Part shown: positions 1 through 5,847 of the stretch, in pieces
How the letters are laid out: each line of letters starts with the position of its first letter
Numbering within the stretch: position 1 is the stretch's first letter
Source: Haloferacaceae archaeon PL-Br10_E2g29
Lineage (GTDB): Archaea > Halobacteriota > Halobacteria > Halobacteriales > Haloferacaceae
Reading direction: 5' to 3'
Length of the DNA stretch: 10,093 bases
Assembly (NCBI GenBank): GCA_001563965.1
Contig: LKMS01000046.1
Span: forward strand, 1 to 10,093
Translations under genes and position numbers: made by a program
The notes under the pieces: generated by a model
Database searches by the model: none
Seen by the model: the letters and a program-made list of their open reading frames with translations, nothing else
Told to the model about the DNA's origin: nothing

Positions 1-44
1 ACAACTCATAGAAATGTGAAAAATTGGAATACTCACTTGTATGT

Positions 45-141
45 TGAGTGGGCACTCACTTCCGACTGTGGACAGATATGCACACGAACTTTTTGTTCGA
101 TACACTGTTCAGTATCTAAACAGGTATGGTTCTCAAAGAAC
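45..141. promoter_or_regulatory. Leader region with four short inverted repeats
   Basis: The AT-richer stretch ahead of the first gene holds four short perfect inverted repeats. They are TGAGTG-GG-CACTCA at 45-58, CGAAC-TTTTT-GTTCG at 85-99, CTGTT with AACAG at 105-123, and GTTCT-CAA-AGAAC at 129-141. The last sits just before the likely TATA-like box of the gene starting at 177, where an archaeal repressor or activator could bind. Repeats with five-base arms arise by chance about once per 100 bp, so only the 45-58 site and the 129-141 site, for its position, deserve weight. No gene is supported in bases 1-176. Confidence 0.3.
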
Positions 142-146
142 GCGAG

Positions 147-153
147 GTCTTAA
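147..153 (+). promoter_or_regulatory. Weak TATA-like box for the gene at 177
   Basis: The bases TCTTAAT lie about 24-30 bases before the ATG at 177, the spacing expected for a leaderless haloarchaeal transcript. The match to a TATA box is weak and no Shine-Dalgarno sequence precedes the start. Confidence 0.35.
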
Positions 154-176
154 TGGCTTGAGCGCTGTCTGTTCCT

Positions 177-566
177 ATGGAACGTGCGTCGCTTCCGGAC
201 GGCTGGCGGGTATGGAACGAAGAGCCCGACGGTCGAGTGATTCTCGTGTACCGTCCCGACGTGTTCAACTCACAGGATTTTCCGGCAGTCTGTCTGCCGA
301 CGCTGTACGTCACAAACGGGTCGCCGCGACGCCGACCCGGATCGGGGGCAGTCGAGACCGACCAGTGGCATGTCAAGCTTTTTTTCGAGCCGGAAATCGA
401 AGCCGAAAGCGAGCGCTACGACAGTCGCGAGGACGCACTCGCAGGGGCTGTTGGCTGTGCGGAACGCTTTGTCGACGGCGACGTCGCGTATCGCGAACTG
501 TACCAGGTGCCGCGGCCCGACTATTTCAACGAACTTGACCGCCTCCTTGATATCGACGACGACTAA
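177..566 (+). CDS. Small acidic haloarchaeal protein, DUF5820-like
   Basis: This 129-residue protein has no assigned function. The N-terminal part (residues 7-47) reads like a compact beta-rich fold with the segment LPDGWRVWNEEPDGR, followed by VYRPDVF and a PAVCLPTLYVT stretch. The middle (residues 62-90) is rich in Glu and Ser, and the C-terminus ends in an acidic tail (DIDDD). It has no signal peptide or membrane segment, so it is probably cytoplasmic. From memory it resembles the haloarchaeal family DUF5820, but that name should be confirmed. The ATG at 177 is chosen because a TATA-like box lies at leaderless distance and similarity to the family seems to begin near there. The gene appears to be its own transcription unit, followed by a 108-base gap. 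Confidence 0.75.
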   Translation: MERASLPDGWRVWNEEPDGRVILVYRPDVFNSQDFPAVCLPTLYVTNGSPRRRPGSGAVETDQWHVKLFFEPEIEAESERYDSREDALAGAVGCAERFVDGDVAYRELYQVPRPDYFNELDRLLDIDDD

Positions 567-674
567 TTTCACGAGTTATCGACGATACTGAACCGTACAT
601 CCACGCTCACGAGTCACGTGTAGACCGCCGCCGTGAGGGGAACGGTCATCTATCTGGAAGCACAACTAAACGGC

Positions 675-1121
675 ATGACTACTGTGACACTCATTGGCGA
701 CCGACTCGCAGTGGAGGGTCGCGAGTTCGTCTATGGTGGCGAAGCCGCTGGCTGTGCGGGCTGTCCCTACCGCAGTCAGTGTCTCAACCTCACCGAGGGG
801 CACCGCTACCGCGTTACCGGCGTTCGCGACAACGCTCAACTGCTCGACTGCGCCATGCATGACAAGGGTGTTCGCGCGGTCGAAGTCGAACCCGCAGCCG
901 TCTCCGCAAATGTCGCCTCCCGCGGTGCCTACGCTGGGAGCAAGGCCTCGCTCGAAGGGCCCTGTCCGCACACCGACTGTCCGAGCCACGAGTACTGTAT
1001 TCCTGAGGGGGCCACGTTTGATGAGGAGTATCGCATCCGCTCGGTTGTTGGCGACCCACCGCACGACCACTGCCTGCTTGACCGATCGCTCACGCTTGTC
1101 GAACTCGAACCGACCGACTGA
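675..1121 (+). CDS. UPF0179 family eight-cysteine protein
   Basis: This 148-residue protein belongs to UPF0179, an archaeal family without an established function. It has eight cysteines in two matching sets: C27-x2-C30-x5-C36 with C59, and C97-x4-C102-x5-C108 with C133. The two halves also align outside the cysteines: EGHRYRVTGVRD...LLDC...VEVEPA matches DEEYRIRSVVGD...HDHC...VELEPT. This points to an internal duplication, with each half able to hold one metal ion or iron-sulfur cluster; that role is my inference. There is no signal peptide or membrane helix. A GTG at 633 would add 14 residues that do not look like the rest, so the ATG at 675 is preferred; a weak TATA-like TCTATCT lies about 24-30 bases before it. 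The gene converges on the DUF309 gene 56 bases away, and a hairpin covers its stop codon. Confidence 0.88.
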   Translation: MTTVTLIGDRLAVEGREFVYGGEAAGCAGCPYRSQCLNLTEGHRYRVTGVRDNAQLLDCAMHDKGVRAVEVEPAAVSANVASRGAYAGSKASLEGPCPHTDCPSHEYCIPEGATFDEEYRIRSVVGDPPHDHCLLDRSLTLVELEPTD

Positions 1122-1132
1122 GCATCGGTCGG
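1110..1132. terminator. Hairpin spanning the UPF0179 stop codon
   Basis: A perfect eight-base stem, CCGACCGA at 1110-1117 and TCGGTCGG at 1125-1132, encloses a seven-base loop containing the TGA stop. It sits between two convergent genes and could end transcription from either side. No long T-run follows, so its role as a terminator is an inference from position and symmetry. Confidence 0.5.
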
Positions 1133-1177
1133 CAGCCCTCTCCGTACACCGATTGTCCCCGTATCTGCGAGTCACGC

Positions 1178-1660
1178 TCAGTCGAGTGTCGCAGCGTAAG
1201 CATAGTCCGTGTCGTAGGCGGGTGGCCTCTCGTCATCGAGCGTCACCTGCCAGTCGTCGACGAGACCTGGGTCGCTGCGAGCGTCTCGAATTGTGGCACG
1301 AATTTCGGCGACGCCGACGCCGTAAAAATCGTCTGGCACACCGTGGAGATACTGTATCGCCGTTCGAAACAACGACCGCATTCCCGTATCATCCTCGAAG
1401 TCGGCGTGTTTGTACGCACCGGCGGCGACCTGCACCATGCCGTGGAGAAAGGCGCTCTCTGTGCTCCCGCTCCCGTAGTTATACCACTCGTCCTCGAAGC
1501 AATCGTGCGATTCGTGGTATGCGCCGTCGTTGAATAGCCGGACGCCGTGTTCGACCGCTCGCCGAAGCGTCGCGTGCTCCCACCGCCGCTCGGCCGACTG
1601 CCATCCACTGGGGTTCCCGAGTGGCGGGGCAACAGACGGGTCGGTGGTGTGGTCGTCCAT
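1178..1660 (-). CDS. DUF309 family protein
   Basis: This 160-residue protein carries the DUF309 signature: a helical segment with LFNDGAYHESHDCFEDEW at residues 42-59, in which His49, His52, Glu56 and Trp59 follow the family's H/E...E..W pattern, then FLHGMVQVAAGAYKH at about 70-84. Family members are small all-helical proteins, possibly metal-binding because of the conserved His and Glu residues; no reaction is established. No signal peptide or membrane segment is visible. The frame stays open another 49 codons upstream, but the ATG at 1660 begins just before the conserved region and the extra residues are not acidic and look like intergenic DNA. It converges with UPF0179 and is divergent from the DUF4870-like gene, sharing a 187-base intergenic region with a strong palindrome. 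Confidence 0.85.
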   Translation of the reverse strand: MDDHTTDPSVAPPLGNPSGWQSAERRWEHATLRRAVEHGVRLFNDGAYHESHDCFEDEWYNYGSGSTESAFLHGMVQVAAGAYKHADFEDDTGMRSLFRTAIQYLHGVPDDFYGVGVAEIRATIRDARSDPGLVDDWQVTLDDERPPAYDTDYAYAATLD

Positions 1661-1765
1661 ACTGAACGATGTCGCTGTCCGCACAAAGTTCTGCGCGTTG
1701 GTCGGCGTGTTGATGTGATTGAATGTCGTTGCAATCGCGTTACTCAACAAGCGATTACTCGGTTG

Positions 1766-1782
1766 GTGAGTGATACACTCAC
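1766..1782. promoter_or_regulatory. 17-bp palindrome, possible operator
   Basis: GTGAGTGATACACTCAC is a perfect inverted repeat with seven-base arms and a three-base centre. It lies in the 187-base region between the divergent DUF309 gene and the DUF4870-like gene, 37-53 bases before the TATA-like box of the latter. This is a typical shape for a dimeric helix-turn-helix regulator's site. Similar half-sites (ACTCACT) recur at 31-37, 54-60 and 2214-2220. The regulator is unknown. Confidence 0.45.
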
Positions 1783-1818
1783 TCCCCAGATTCTCCTGTC
1801 GGGTCAACAGTCAAAGAA

Positions 1819-1826
1819 TTTATTAT
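1819..1826 (+). promoter_or_regulatory. TATA box of the DUF4870-like gene
   Basis: TTTATTAT lies 22-29 bases before the ATG at 1848, in AT-rich DNA. The distance implies a transcript starting at or very near the start codon, so the mRNA should be leaderless. Confidence 0.6.
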
Positions 1827-1847
1827 GATTGTGTAACATTCCGGAGT

Positions 1848-2183
1848 ATGGCAACTGAACTACAAACCGCGCAGGGAGATACGACTCTTGCCGCACTGGC
1901 ACACGCATCAGCACTCGTCGCCTCGTTTCTCGGACCAATTCTGTTTTTGGTTCTTGCGGACGACGATGACGAACTCGTCAAGCAGAACGCAAAAAATGCG
2001 CTCAACTTCCAGATCATCATTTTCATTCTCCTCACGATTTCAGGAATTTTAACGATCGTGCTCATCGGGTTGTTGCTCCTCCCGATCGTCCTCTTGATCG
2101 ACCTCATCCTCGTGATCATCGCGACGTTGAAGGCCAAAGACGGGGAAATATACAAATACCCGTACACGCCCAGCATCATCTGA
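1848..2183 (+). CDS. Small DUF4870-like membrane protein
   Basis: This 111-residue protein is mostly membrane. A hydrophobic helix spans about residues 14-37 (ALAHASALVASFLGPILFLVL); a charged loop DDDDELVKQNAKNALNFQ covers 38-55; and two further hydrophobic helices run from about 56-78 and 79-94, before a short tail with KYPYTP. The order helix, acidic loop, KQNAKNALNFQ, helices is the DUF4870 (Tic20-like) pattern. The function of these short proteins is not known. The ATG at 1848 is chosen because a TATA box lies at leaderless distance and the protein then begins with a short polar N-terminus before the first helix. The frame is open further upstream, but that part crosses the promoter. It is a single-gene unit between a palindrome and the tRNA-Leu gene. 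Confidence 0.83.
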   Translation: MATELQTAQGDTTLAALAHASALVASFLGPILFLVLADDDDELVKQNAKNALNFQIIIFILLTISGILTIVLIGLLLLPIVLLIDLILVIIATLKAKDGEIYKYPYTPSII

Positions 2184-2185
2184 AA

Positions 2186-2197
2186 CGACGGCCGTCG
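2186..2197. terminator. Palindrome after the DUF4870-like gene
   Basis: CGACGGCCGTCG begins three bases after the stop codon. It is a perfect 12-base palindrome that could fold into a small GC-rich hairpin. The stem is only four or five base pairs once a loop is allowed, and no T-run follows, so a role in termination is only possible. Confidence 0.25.
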
Positions 2198-2305
2198 GCG
2201 ATCGGACACCGAGACTCACTTCATTTTCACATATCACCTGTTGAGTGACATCGCTCTCGGGAGCACTGGAAGAACAAAAAGCCGACCGCGATGGACCGTA
2301 TAATG

Positions 2306-2312
2306 TTTATAA
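2306..2312 (+). promoter_or_regulatory. TATA box of tRNA-Leu
   Basis: TTTATAA lies 34-40 bases before the mature 5' end of the tRNA, which places the transcript start about ten bases before the tRNA and leaves a short leader for RNase P. A second AT-rich match (TATAAT, 2299-2304) overlaps this area. Confidence 0.6.
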
Positions 2313-2345
2313 CCGGGTTGGCTACGTGTAACTGCACACCACCGT

Positions 2346-2429
2346 GCGAGGGTAGCCAAGCCCGGAAACGGCGACGGACTCAAGATCCGTTCCTGTAGAG
2401 GTCCGTGGGTTCAAATCCCTCCCCTCGCA
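2346..2429 (+). tRNA. tRNA-Leu (anticodon CAA)
   Basis: The 84-base RNA folds as a class II tRNA. The acceptor stem pairs GCGAGGG (2346-2352) with CCCTCGC (2422-2428), with discriminator A at 2429. The D arm is GCC/GGC around AAGCCCGGAAAC. The anticodon stem ACGGA/TCCGT encloses the loop CTCAAGA, so the anticodon is CAA (2381-2383), reading the leucine codon UUG. A long variable arm lies at 2391-2404 with a CCT/AGG stem. The T arm has loop TTCAAAT, and its stem GTGGG/CCCTC contains one T-T mismatch. No intron is seen, and CCA is not encoded, so it must be added after transcription. It has its own promoter and is flanked by the DUF4870-like gene and the end of the minus-strand AI-2E family gene. 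Confidence 0.95.
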
Positions 2430-2432
2430 TGA

Positions 2433-2524
2433 ACGCGTCCACAACGCGTGAGTGCAGAAGACGCTCTCGGAGCGCTCTTCCCTCGCAAAACTCGTTTCAC
2501 TATTTTCACCGAGCGCCAGCGCTC
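2433..2524. terminator. Cluster of hairpins between tRNA-Leu and AI-2E gene
   Basis: Three inverted repeats fill the gap between the tRNA end and the stop of the minus-strand gene. ACGCGT occurs at 2433-2438 and again at 2443-2448. A ten-base stem with one bulge, GAAGACGCTC against GAGCGCTCTTC, lies at 2457-2480. GAGCGC-CA-GCGCTC lies at 2511-2524. Between the second and third is a T-rich stretch (GTTTCACTATTTTC). Such a cluster can terminate both the tRNA and the opposing mRNA. The roles are inferred from position. Confidence 0.4.
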
Positions 2525-2539
2525 CCCACAGCGATCCAC

Positions 2540-3532
2540 TCAGAGCTGTTCGTACTGCTGTTCAAACGTTCGCAACGTCGCTGCGAGCACACCAAGTGTA
2601 ATCGGGCCAACGAACAGCCCGGTGAAACCAATGGTGTAGACGCCGCCGAACACACCAACGAGAATCACGCCCGGATTGAGATGCGCCTGCTGGTCGATCA
2701 CGATCGGGCGAGCGTAGTTGTCGACCATGCTGACGACGGCGATTCCGTAGATTGCCAAAAACACGCCTGCGGTGACGTCACCAAGCGCAATGAGATACAG
2801 CGCCGCAGGCCCCCAGACGAGAAACGCACCGATCAGTGGAAGCAGCGCGAGAACTGCCATCACGAACGTCCAGAACACGACGTTTGGAATGCCGGCAACC
2901 CACAGCCCAACGCCCGCGATTACCGCTTGGAGCAACGCCACCGAGATATGACCGATAACGACACCCCACGTCATTCGATCAATTTGGTCGAACAGCTCGC
3001 TGGTTACCGCCGCCGGCAACGGCACCAACTGGTGAGCCCATGCGACGAACTCTTCGCCCTCTCTGAGCAGATAGTAGACGAGAAACAACACGAGTGCAAG
3101 CCCCAATGAGAACTGGAGGCCCGCAGTTGCGATGTTCGTGACGCTCCCAAACAGAACCTCAATTAGTGACTCGACAAACAGTTCGAACTGAAAAGCGAGG
3201 TCGACTTCGACCCCAGTGAGATCGAGAATCTGTGCCTCGATTTCGGGGATATCCAGGGCGGTCTCGCCGCGTGCGATCTGCTGGAGGTCGCGAACGAACG
3301 ACTGAATGATGTACCACAGCGGAACCAACACGACAATGCCGGAGGCGGCAAGCAAGGCAATTGGTGACACAAACTCACCGAGATGTGGCTCCAATCGGCG
3401 ATGAAATGGGTACAGAATGTAGGCAAGCAGGAGTGCACCGAAAACGTACTCGATAAACGGGAGAACAATCAGGACTGAGAGGGCTGCGGCCACCGCTATT
3501 GCGAGCACGAGAAACGCCTGTGACCGGTTCAT
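2540..3532 (-). CDS. AI-2E/PerM family membrane transporter
   Basis: This 330-residue integral membrane protein is an AI-2E family transporter (also called UPF0118 or PerM/TqsA-like). Hydrophobic helices lie at about 6-24, 26-43 and 55-78; a mainly soluble, acidic segment follows (79-125); then helices at about 137-157, 190-214, 219-240, 243-268 and 287-318. The family signatures DNYARPIVI (271-279), HLNPGVILVGVFGGV (284-298) and GFTGLFVGPI (302-311) are present. Some family members export the signal AI-2 and others act in sodium or proton exchange; the substrate here cannot be told from sequence. The length is normal for the family. The ATG at 3532 has a TATA-like box at leaderless distance, so it is probably transcribed apart from the nucleotidyltransferase gene 89 bases upstream. 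Confidence 0.9.
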   Translation of the reverse strand: MNRSQAFLVLAIAVAAALSVLIVLPFIEYVFGALLLAYILYPFHRRLEPHLGEFVSPIALLAASGIVVLVPLWYIIQSFVRDLQQIARGETALDIPEIEAQILDLTGVEVDLAFQFELFVESLIEVLFGSVTNIATAGLQFSLGLALVLFLVYYLLREGEEFVAWAHQLVPLPAAVTSELFDQIDRMTWGVVIGHISVALLQAVIAGVGLWVAGIPNVVFWTFVMAVLALLPLIGAFLVWGPAALYLIALGDVTAGVFLAIYGIAVVSMVDNYARPIVIDQQAHLNPGVILVGVFGGVYTIGFTGLFVGPITLGVLAATLRTFEQQYEQL

Positions 3533-3556
3533 ATTGCACTGCTTGGCAGGCAGCGT

Positions 3557-3563
3557 GATAAGT
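3557..3563 (-). promoter_or_regulatory. TATA-like box of the AI-2E family gene
   Basis: On the minus strand these bases read ACTTATC, 25-31 bases before the ATG at 3532. The spacing fits a leaderless transcript independent of the upstream gene. Confidence 0.45.
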
Positions 3564-3621
3564 ACGGCTGCTTGTGGTTGACACTAGTCCTCTGCGGCCG
3601 AAACAACCGTGTTAAATCGCG

Positions 3622-4350
3622 CTAGGCCGTCGTCGAACGGGCGTTTTGAAGTCGTTTTTCTGCCTCGTCGCGGTCTTCCGGATAGCCGACGTCGATTCGC
3701 CACCCGTCGATCTGAATGGCGTCGATGGTACGGCCGCTGCGAATCAACAGATCAATTGCTTCGCTGATCTCGTACTCGCCGCGGTTCGAGGGCTGAACAA
3801 GCTGACAGGCGTGGAAAATCTCCGGCGTGAAAGTGTAAAAGCCGGTCATCACCAGATTCGAGTTCGGCTCTTCAGGTTTTTCGACGACGTCGGTTATTTC
3901 GCCGTATGCGTTGGTTTCACAGACACCGTAGCGACCCGCGTCCTCCCACGGAACTTCCTCAACGAGGAACGCGGCGTCCGCACGATCTTCTCGTTGCCGG
4001 CGAACGACGTCCTGTAGATTGGCGTTGAAGATGTTGTCGCCGAGCATCAACATGAAATCGTCGTCGATGTACTCCTCGACGGTCAACAGCGCATGGGCGA
4101 GTCCACTCTGTTCGCGTTGGTGAGCGTAGGTGATCGGCACACCCTCGAACTCGTCGCCGTAGTGCTCGATGATGACCTCTTTCATGTAGCCAACGACGAC
4201 GAAAAACTCGTCTGCACCGAGTTCGGCGAGCTGTTCGAAACAGTGTGTGAGCAGCGGCTTGTCGTCAACTTCGACCATTCCTTTTGGTTTATTGTCTGTC
4301 AGTGGCCGGAGTCGGGTTCCCTTGCCGGCAGCGAGTACGACTGCGTTCAT
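3622..4350 (-). CDS. aglF: Sugar-1-phosphate nucleotidyltransferase, AglF-like
   Basis: This 242-residue enzyme probably joins UTP and glucose-1-phosphate to give UDP-glucose and pyrophosphate. The nucleotide-binding signature LAAGKGTRLRPLT is at residues 6-18, followed by KPKGMVEV (21-28), the metal-binding Asp in GDNIF (104-108), VEKPEEP (156-162), TGFYTF (169-174) and DVGYPED (220-226). The protein closely resembles, from memory, AglF of Haloferax volcanii, a glucose-1-phosphate uridylyltransferase of the N-glycosylation pathway. Specificity for UTP or dTTP cannot be read directly. A UDP-glucose dehydrogenase gene lies divergently next to it, which favours UDP-glucose as product. The length is short, as for the AglF type without a C-terminal beta-helix domain. 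The start at 4350 is fixed by the N-terminal signature and a good TATA box. Confidence 0.87.
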   Translation of the reverse strand: MNAVVLAAGKGTRLRPLTDNKPKGMVEVDDKPLLTHCFEQLAELGADEFFVVVGYMKEVIIEHYGDEFEGVPITYAHQREQSGLAHALLTVEEYIDDDFMLMLGDNIFNANLQDVVRRQREDRADAAFLVEEVPWEDAGRYGVCETNAYGEITDVVEKPEEPNSNLVMTGFYTFTPEIFHACQLVQPSNRGEYEISEAIDLLIRSGRTIDAIQIDGWRIDVGYPEDRDEAEKRLQNARSTTA

Positions 4351-4373
4351 AGATGGTGACAGTTCGGCCGTCG

Positions 4374-4380
4374 ATAAATA
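4374..4380 (-). promoter_or_regulatory. TATA box of the AglF-like gene
   Basis: The minus strand reads TATTTAT, 24-30 bases before the ATG at 4350. It is among the best matches to a TATA box in the window and fits a leaderless transcript. Confidence 0.6.
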
Positions 4381-4449
4381 GTTTCATACCCGCGCTATTT
4401 TGATCGGATTGTCGGACTGCCCCCACCTGGCTACAGTCTCCACAACAGT

Positions 4450-4457
4450 CAAATCAA
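4450..4457 (+). promoter_or_regulatory. Weak TATA-like box of the AglM-like gene
   Basis: CAAATCAA lies 21-28 bases before the ATG at 4478. The spacing is right for a leaderless transcript but the sequence match is weak. Confidence 0.3.
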
Positions 4458-4477
4458 TCGCCCGGTTCGGTTCGCGT

Positions 4478-5773
4478 ATGCACCTCAGTGTTGTCGGCAG
4501 CGGCTACGTCGGGACGACAATCGCGGCCTGTTTTGCCAGCCTCGGCCACGACGTGACCGCGATCGATATCGACGAGACGGTCGTTTCGCGGCTCAACAAC
4601 GGTGAGGCCTCGATTCATGAGCCTGGACTCGACGACCTGCTTGCCGAACACGCTGGGGGCCGACTCGTTGCGACGACCGACTATGACGCGATCGCTGACA
4701 CCGACGTGACGTTTCTCGCGCTGCCGACGCCCGCCCGTGAGGACGGCAGCATTGACCTCTCGATTATTCTCAATGCGGCCGAGGCGGTCGGCGACGCACT
4801 CGCAACCAAGTCCGACCGGCACCTCGTTGTCGTCAAAAGTACCGTGACACCCGGATCGACTGACCGCGAAATCGGCCCTACCCTCCGAGCGGCCGCCGGC
4901 GACGACACGGGGCGAATCGGACTCGCAATGAACCCTGAATTCCTCCGCGAGGGAAGCGCTGTGTCGGATTTTCTCGATCCTGATAAACTCGTCTTGGGAA
5001 CCGAGGCCGATGACCCGTGGACGGCCGACACGCTTCGCGCGGTGTTCGAGCCACTGATTGGATCTACTGGCGTGCCGGTCATCGAAACAACCCTCCGCGC
5101 TGCCGAGATGATCAAGTACGCCAACAACGCGTTTCTGGCGACCAAAATCAGCCTGATCAACGAACTGGGAAACATCTGTAAGGCCTACGGCGTCGACGCC
5201 TACGAGGTCGCCGACGCGATCGCGCTCGACGACCGAATCGGTGAGCAGTTTCTTCGCAGTGGTGTCGGTTGGGGCGGGTCGTGTTTCCCAAAAGACGTTG
5301 CGGCGATCATCGCCGCAGCCCGTGAAACAGGGTACGAGCCTTCGTTGTTGTCGGCAGCCGTCGACGTCAACGACCGACAGCCCGAACGGATGCTCGAACT
5401 TCTCTCGAAACATGTGGATCCCGCCGGCAAGCGAATCGCGGTGCTCGGCCTCGCGTTCAAACCCGGCACCGACGACATCCGCAACTCGCGAGCGATTCCA
5501 CTCATTGCGTCGTTGCTTGACCGCGGGGCGGCCGTCGCCGCATATGACCCGGTTGCAGCCAACGCCATGGCCGAACGGTTTGCGACCGTGGAGTACGCTG
5601 ACTCGCCGGCAGACGCGCTCGCCAACGCCCACGGCGCACTCGTCGTCACCGACTGGCCCGAATTCGCCGACCTCGATTCCGAGTTCGACGCGATGACAAC
5701 CCCTGTCGTCGTCGACGGTCGGCGGATTATTTCGCGTCGCGACGGGCTGACGTATGAAGGGCTGACGTGGTGA
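4478..5773 (+). CDS. aglM: UDP-glucose 6-dehydrogenase, AglM-like
   Basis: This 431-residue enzyme oxidises UDP-glucose to UDP-glucuronic acid with two NAD+. The N-terminal Rossmann fold starts with VVGSGYVG (5-12), and an acidic residue ends the second strand (AIDID). The central dimerisation helix holds the conserved Lys213 in KYANNAFLATK. The catalytic cysteine is Cys269 in GGSCFPKDV. The C-terminal UDP-binding domain has LGLAFKPGTDDIRNSR and a closing VVVDGRR. The length is typical for the UDP-glucose/GDP-mannose dehydrogenase family. AglM of Haloferax volcanii works with AglF in making the glucuronic acid of N-glycans, and the divergent AglF-like gene supports the same role here. The ATG at 4478 is chosen because the Rossmann strand begins at residue 2; the upstream in-frame start at 4400 would add 26 unrelated residues. 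Confidence 0.92.
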   Translation: MHLSVVGSGYVGTTIAACFASLGHDVTAIDIDETVVSRLNNGEASIHEPGLDDLLAEHAGGRLVATTDYDAIADTDVTFLALPTPAREDGSIDLSIILNAAEAVGDALATKSDRHLVVVKSTVTPGSTDREIGPTLRAAAGDDTGRIGLAMNPEFLREGSAVSDFLDPDKLVLGTEADDPWTADTLRAVFEPLIGSTGVPVIETTLRAAEMIKYANNAFLATKISLINELGNICKAYGVDAYEVADAIALDDRIGEQFLRSGVGWGGSCFPKDVAAIIAAARETGYEPSLLSAAVDVNDRQPERMLELLSKHVDPAGKRIAVLGLAFKPGTDDIRNSRAIPLIASLLDRGAAVAAYDPVAANAMAERFATVEYADSPADALANAHGALVVTDWPEFADLDSEFDAMTTPVVVDGRRIISRRDGLTYEGLTW

Positions 5774-5817
5774 GTGGAGCGGTGGCAGGACGGCGTCCCG
5801 TTCGACAACAAACACAC

Positions 5818-5823
5818 TTTATA
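5818..5823 (+). promoter_or_regulatory. TATA box of the regulator-cinA cluster
   Basis: TTTATA lies 25-30 bases before the ATG at 5848. It would give a leaderless mRNA for the winged-helix regulator and probably the two genes that follow. Confidence 0.6.
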
Positions 5824-5847
5824 CGGTGCCGAAAACAACAACCGGCA

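Noticed and set aside
633..674. GTG start giving UPF0179 14 extra residues
   Set aside because: The extra residues fall outside the conserved domain and would cover the probable promoter; the ATG at 675 fits better.
694..1533. A 279-codon plus-strand open frame across UPF0179 and DUF309
   Set aside because: It overlaps two recognised genes and gives an Arg/Ser/Pro-rich product unlike haloarchaeal proteins.
2422..2487. tRNA-linked attachment site
   Set aside because: The repeat is only eight bases and no integrase or foreign gene is nearby; it may well be chance.
2405..3109. A 234-codon plus-strand open frame covering the tRNA end and the AI-2E gene
   Set aside because: It starts inside the tRNA and runs antisense to a clear membrane protein; its product is rich in His, Asn and Arg.
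4454..5815. A 453-codon minus-strand open frame opposite UDP-glucose dehydrogenase
   Set aside because: The plus strand encodes a complete dehydrogenase with the catalytic cysteine motif; the opposite product has no recognisable motif.
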